Both the position numbers and the translations under genes were made by a program. A stretch of DNA of 9,883 bases from positions 1 to 9,883 of the forward strand of contig SLIC01000016.1 of NCBI GenBank assembly GCA_007135845.1. The letters are read 5' to 3'. The stretch is from Candidatus Brevefilum sp. (GTDB lineage: Bacteria > Chloroflexota > Anaerolineae > Anaerolineales > Anaerolineaceae). The notes beneath the pieces were generated by a model that did not search any database, was not told the origin of the DNA, and saw nothing but the letters and a program-made list of their open reading frames with translations. Each line of letters begins with the position of its first letter. The first letter of the stretch is position 1. This document shows positions 7,163-9,883 of the stretch, piece by piece.

Positions 7163-8268
7163 ACTTTTTCCTCCGAGAGTACTTCACCCAGAATACCGGA
7201 TGGTCTGAAGATCAGAATGATGATCATGATCACGAACGCAATCACATCCTTAAGCTGGAAACTGATACCTAATGCTGTCGGTCCCAACGCTTCGATCAGG
7301 CCGAGGAACATGCCTCCCAGCATAGCACCGGGGATGTTGCCAATGCCACCCAGCACGGCTGCCGTAAAGGCCTTAATACCCGGGAGGAAACCGACGAAGA
7401 AATGGACCAAACCGTTATGCAAACCCCACATAACCCCAGCTGCACCGGCCAGCGCACCGCTGATGATGAACGTGCGGCTGATGATGGCATCCACATCAAT
7501 GCCCATCAGGGCAGCTGTATTCTTGTCTGAAGCTACCGCTCGCATGGCTTTACCCAGCTTGGTTTTCTGGACCATGATGTATAAACCAATCATTAATAGA
7601 ACAGAAAGGGCAAAGGTTAAAACACCAGTATAAGTCACCACAACCCTGGCGTCATTGATCATCAGAGTCCAGCCAGAACCGCGGGAGATTGCCTGGGGGT
7701 TGGCATAATCACGCACCTGTGGGCTGAAAAGCAGCTGGGCAGCGTTTTGTAAGAAAAAGGATGCGCCAATCGCACTGATCAAGGGGATCAGGCGGGGCGC
7801 TTTTCTTAGAGGACGATAAGCGATTTTTTCCAGGAAAAAACCTGAGATGGCTGCAATGGTCATACCAATTAGAAATGCCAAAACCACTGATATAAATGGG
7901 TACGCATCCGAAAAACTCAGTGGAGGATTTCCAGCCGAAGCCACATTGATGCTTTTGGTGGCTTCAAACAAGAAATATCCCGCAAATGCACCAATCATCA
8001 CCACCTCGCCGTGGGCGAAATTGATCATAAACAAAATACCATACACCAGGGTATAACCGATGGCTATCAGCGCATAAACACCTCCGATGATCAGACCAGA
8101 AATTAATAACCGGACCCATATCTCGGCAGTGTATACTTGCTGAACGATCAAGACTAAATAAAGCCGCCATAAAATATAACCCAATACCATCAAGCCAAAT
8201 ATTGGGCGAACGATCTTAGAATAATTCCTTCTTGTAAGCTTCGGGCGAGATTTTCTGTTTGCTTTCAT
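7159..8268 (-). CDS. livH: HAAT-family ABC transporter permease LivH
   Basis: This is the partner permease to LivM. With the chosen start it has 369 residues; E. coli LivH has about 308. Family motifs are GGVYALIAIGYTLVYG (62-77), INFAHGEVVMIGAF (82-95), YRPLRKAPRLIPLISAIGAS (151-170), the coupling loop LGKAMRAVASDKNTAALMGI (238-257), FLPGIKAFTAAVLGGIGNIP (294-313) and RPSGILGE (355-362). The extra N terminus is strongly basic (KANRKSRPKLTRRN) with an additional hydrophobic segment at about 23-44. Start choice: GGAG (8275-8278) directly abuts an ATG at 8274 but stands 6 nt from ATG 8268, so 8268 is preferred. A TTG at 8280 overlaps the ribosome site and is unlikely. The stop overlaps the livM start by 4 nt. 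Confidence 0.93.
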   Translation of the reverse strand: MKANRKSRPKLTRRNYSKIVRPIFGLMVLGYILWRLYLVLIVQQVYTAEIWVRLLISGLIIGGVYALIAIGYTLVYGILFMINFAHGEVVMIGAFAGYFLFEATKSINVASAGNPPLSFSDAYPFISVVLAFLIGMTIAAISGFFLEKIAYRPLRKAPRLIPLISAIGASFFLQNAAQLLFSPQVRDYANPQAISRGSGWTLMINDARVVVTYTGVLTFALSVLLMIGLYIMVQKTKLGKAMRAVASDKNTAALMGIDVDAIISRTFIISGALAGAAGVMWGLHNGLVHFFVGFLPGIKAFTAAVLGGIGNIPGAMLGGMFLGLIEALGPTALGISFQLKDVIAFVIMIIILIFRPSGILGEVLSEEKV

Positions 8269-8304
8269 AAACATCTCCAAATAACTATAAAGGTTCAGAC
8301 AAAA

Positions 8305-8334
8305 TAAGCAGGGGAAGGTATTCCTTCCCCTGCT
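8305..8334 (-). terminator. livK-livH intergenic hairpin, probable attenuator or mRNA stabiliser
   Basis: A perfect 12-bp stem, AGCAGGGGAAGG (8307-8318) with CCTTCCCCTGCT (8323-8334), closes a 4-nt loop. On the minus strand it is followed by TATTTTG, a short imperfect T-run. It lies 19 nt after the livK stop, and its nearer arm ends 38 nt before the livH start. The stem is GC-rich and strong while the tail is weak. This fits partial termination, or protection of the livK message from 3' decay, better than full termination. Confidence 0.7.
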
Positions 8335-8353
8335 ATATTATAAATGGAATTGC

Positions 8354-9676
8354 TTAGTTTACGGCGACGAAATCACCGTCTTCAACAATCCAGAATGTCG
8401 GACCTTCAACATTGCAGTCACCATCCGGGAAACAGGTGTAGGTGCCGCTGATACCAACATAATTGGTCAGACCGCGCACACCATCGACCATGGCGCCACG
8501 TGGGATGTACAGCGAACCATCAGCACCCAAGACGGCGATTTCTTTGACCACCGAAATGAGCATGGTTGTGGTGTCATAACTGTTCCAAGTGAAGGGAGAC
8601 AGTTCGCCAGGAGCCTGGCCCCAACGCTCTGTATAAGCAGCATCAAAGGCATCTTTCTCCGGTGTTTCTGGGGGGGTGCGAGGTGTGGCATGATATGTGC
8701 CCTCACCATTAGCGCCGGTGCGAGCGAGGAAGTCCGCACCAAAAGTGCCGTCACAACCGAAGAAGACGACGTCTTCCATGCCGGAGGTGGGCATATTATT
8801 GACCAGCACAACACCTTCCTGGGTGTACCCGCCAAAGTAGAGGGCATCGGGGTTTTGGGCGGCAATGGTAGAAAGGACGGGGCTGTAATCTGCCTCACCA
8901 GGGGTGATACCCATCAGTTCGACAACTTCACCACCGAGGGATTCAAAGGTTGCCGCGGCAATCTCTGCCAGGCCTTTACCGTAATCCTGTCCATCGTGCA
9001 GGAAAGCAACTCTGCGGAAGCCAAGCTCATTGTACATATACTCTGCGGCAGCTTCACCCTGTGCTTCATCCGTAAAGGGAACCCGGTTCATGATCCTGGA
9101 ACCCTGTCTGGTCAGATCGGGGTTGGTGGCTGACGGAGACAACATGGGAATGCCAATTTCTTCATAGATGGGCATGGCAGCAAAGCTTGCACCTGAGAAG
9201 AGGTGACCAGCAACGCCGACAACGGTTTGATCAGCTGCAAATAAGTTAGCAACGGCCGCACCACCCTCGGGCGTACCGCCATCATCTTCAGCAATCAGTT
9301 CGAATTGGAAGCCCATAAATTCACCGGCATCGGCAACAGCAATCAGACCTGCCTGTTCTGCATCGATACCGAAGGCTGCGTTACCACCGGTCATGGGTGA
9401 ACCCATGCCAATTTTGATGGTCTGACCGGGTGCAATCACTGCACAACCAAAGTCATCGGCTTCACAGATCGCGGCTGCGTCATCTACTGTGGGTTCCTCG
9501 ACGACTGGCTCTTCAACCTCGGGTTCTTCAACCACAGGTTCTTCAACCACGGGTTCTTCAACGACCGGTTCTTCAACCACGGGCTCTTCAACCACGGGTT
9601 CTTCAGCGGCTGGCGCACAAGCAGCCAGGACCATCACTAGGACGATCGCAACGATAAACAAACGACGAAATTTCAT
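8354..9676 (-). CDS. livK: HAAT-family substrate-binding lipoprotein (LivK/LivJ type)
   Basis: This is the extracytoplasmic receptor that captures substrate, probably branched-chain or other amino acids or amides, and delivers it to LivHM. The 440 residues begin with a lipoprotein signal (MKFRR, then a hydrophobic core) ending in VLAAC, with Cys20 the lipid-anchored residue. A 40-residue EEPVV-type repeat (25-64) precedes the binding domain (about 86-435, Peripla_BP_6 type). Landmarks are IKIGMGSPMTGG (87-98), GIPMLSPSATNPDLT (175-189, with the Ser-Ala-Thr that in LivJ contacts the amino acid backbone), FRRVAFLHDGQDYG (220-233) and DALYFGGY (277-284). Cys71/Cys78 and Cys415/Cys421 are close pairs that could be disulfides. 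The ATG has AAGGAG 8 nt upstream. It is the first gene of the operon. Exact substrate cannot be read from the sequence. Confidence 0.93.
   Translation of the reverse strand: MKFRRLFIVAIVLVMVLAACAPAAEEPVVEEPVVEEPVVEEPVVEEPVVEEPEVEEPVVEEPTVDDAAAICEADDFGCAVIAPGQTIKIGMGSPMTGGNAAFGIDAEQAGLIAVADAGEFMGFQFELIAEDDGGTPEGGAAVANLFAADQTVVGVAGHLFSGASFAAMPIYEEIGIPMLSPSATNPDLTRQGSRIMNRVPFTDEAQGEAAAEYMYNELGFRRVAFLHDGQDYGKGLAEIAAATFESLGGEVVELMGITPGEADYSPVLSTIAAQNPDALYFGGYTQEGVVLVNNMPTSGMEDVVFFGCDGTFGADFLARTGANGEGTYHATPRTPPETPEKDAFDAAYTERWGQAPGELSPFTWNSYDTTTMLISVVKEIAVLGADGSLYIPRGAMVDGVRGLTNYVGISGTYTCFPDGDCNVEGPTFWIVEDGDFVAVN
9485..9604 (-). repeat. 15-bp tandem repeat encoding the EEPVV spacer of LivK
   Basis: Eight in-frame 15-bp units encode five copies of EEPVV, then EEPEV, EEPVV and EEPTV. 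On the plus strand the unit reads about TTCTTCAACCACGGG, with third-position differences between copies. The product is a highly acidic, proline-spaced linker between the lipid anchor and the binding domain. Because the unit is a multiple of three, gain or loss of a copy would keep the reading frame. Confidence 0.9.
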
Positions 9677-9681
9677 TTTCT

Positions 9682-9687
9682 AACTCC
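9682..9687 (-). promoter_or_regulatory. Shine-Dalgarno site of livK
   Basis: On the minus strand AAGGAG (9684-9689) stands about 7-8 nt before the livK ATG at 9676 and fixes the start of the lipoprotein signal peptide. Confidence 0.75.
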
Positions 9688-9698
9688 TTAACTAATTT

Positions 9699-9726
9699 CA
9701 GATAAAAAACACACATTTTGTTTCAA
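9699..9726 (-). promoter_or_regulatory. Candidate livK promoter (weak)
   Basis: On the minus strand TTGAAA (9721-9726) resembles a -35 box and stands 16 nt before TATCTG (9699-9704), a poor -10. An alternative -10, TATATA (9739-9744), has no recognisable -35. The operon promoter must lie between the terminator at 9775 and livK, but the exact site is uncertain. Confidence 0.25.
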
Positions 9727-9774
9727 ACGGTTTTTTCCTATATATGAGCGCCTCCTTTCAGGTTTTACCAGGTT

Positions 9775-9816
9775 CCAAAAACAGCCACCTTCTTGATTGG
9801 GTGGCTGTTGTTTTTT
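9775..9816. terminator. Bidirectional intrinsic terminator upstream of livK
   Basis: A perfect 10-bp stem, AACAGCCACC (9780-9789) with GGTGGCTGTT (9800-9809), encloses a 10-nt loop. On the plus strand it is followed by G and six T (9811-9816). On the minus strand the flanking A-run gives GGCTGTTTTTGG. No plus-strand gene ends here, so it most likely terminates a minus-strand gene lying to the right and insulates the liv operon from it. Confidence 0.85.
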
Positions 9817-9841
9817 CCTGGTTTATCTTTCTAATACTCAG

Positions 9842-9883
9842 TTATTAAACGCCACCATCCCAACTTTCTTGGTGTGAATGTGA
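9842..9883 (-). other. Possible 3' end of a further minus-strand gene
   Basis: The terminator at 9775-9816 implies a minus-strand gene to the right. In the last 67 bases all three minus frames stay open for 12-17 codons from the window edge. One ends in tandem stop codons (TAA at 9847-9845, then TAA at 9844-9842) after WDGGV. The others end in VAFNN and RLITEY. The piece is too short to choose a frame or name a product. Confidence 0.3.

Noticed and set aside
8269..8280. Upstream starts for livH (TTG 8280, ATG 8274)
   Set aside because: The first overlaps the GGAG site and the second touches it. Only ATG 8268 has workable spacing.
8337..8342. Minus-strand TATAAT between livK and the hairpin as an internal promoter for livH
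   Set aside because: No -35 box at suitable spacing and no TGn. The start point would fall inside the hairpin. AT-rich context makes a chance match likely.
9485..9604. CRISPR-like array from the regularly spaced repeats
   Set aside because: Units are 15 bp, directly abutting, lack spacers and code in frame for the LivK linker.
9489..9683. Plus-strand frame with SSTTG repeats opposite livK
   Set aside because: This is the reverse reading of the 15-bp livK repeat. The opposite strand encodes a proper lipoprotein signal and binding domain.
9751..9756. Minus-strand AGGAGG upstream of livK as the ribosome site of a leader peptide
   Set aside because: No ATG, GTG or TTG follows at usable spacing.

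Overview
The window is most likely chromosomal DNA from a member of the Chloroflexota, probably class Anaerolineae. This rests on moderate GC content, two surface lipoproteins with long P/E/T-rich spacers after the lipid-anchored cysteine, and a membrane-anchored protein whose C-terminal domain (PGLGC...AGQVWDL...SGYEF...C) I recall as common in Chloroflexota and uncharacterised. The phylum call is an inference from memory, not a search.

Plus strand, 1-3731: the 3' part of groES, then groEL, closed by a clear intrinsic terminator (1995-2034). Downstream is a separate two-gene unit. It has an extended -10 promoter (TGGTATAAT, 2059-2067) placed so that transcription should begin at or next to the ATG at 2075. 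It encodes a parvulin-type (PpiC/SurA-like) lipoprotein foldase, followed 1 nt later by the membrane-anchored protein of unknown function.

Middle, 3732-4088: an AT-rich convergent spacer with no convincing gene. It ends in a 14-bp perfect hairpin that terminates the minus-strand operon arriving from the right.

Minus strand, 9676 down to 4089: a complete ABC importer of the hydrophobic amino acid transporter (HAAT/Liv) family in the order livK-livH-livM-livG-livF. It comprises a lipid-anchored binding protein, two permeases and two ATPases. The last four genes overlap by 4, 8 and 8 nt, so they are probably translationally coupled. livK is separated from livH by a 12-bp hairpin that could set a high binding-protein to permease ratio. 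Both permeases are longer at the N terminus than their E. coli counterparts, and LivK carries a 40-residue EEPVV-type repeat between its lipid anchor and its binding domain. To the right of livK (9677-9883) lie a short promoter region, a bidirectional terminator and possibly the last codons of another minus-strand gene.

Functionally the window pairs a cytoplasmic chaperonin (GroESL), an extracytoplasmic foldase lipoprotein and an amino acid or amide importer. Nothing here looks like a defence system, mobile element or biosynthetic cluster. The points of most interest are the predicted leaderless promoter, the unknown partner of the foldase, and RNA structure and spacer repeats in the importer operon.
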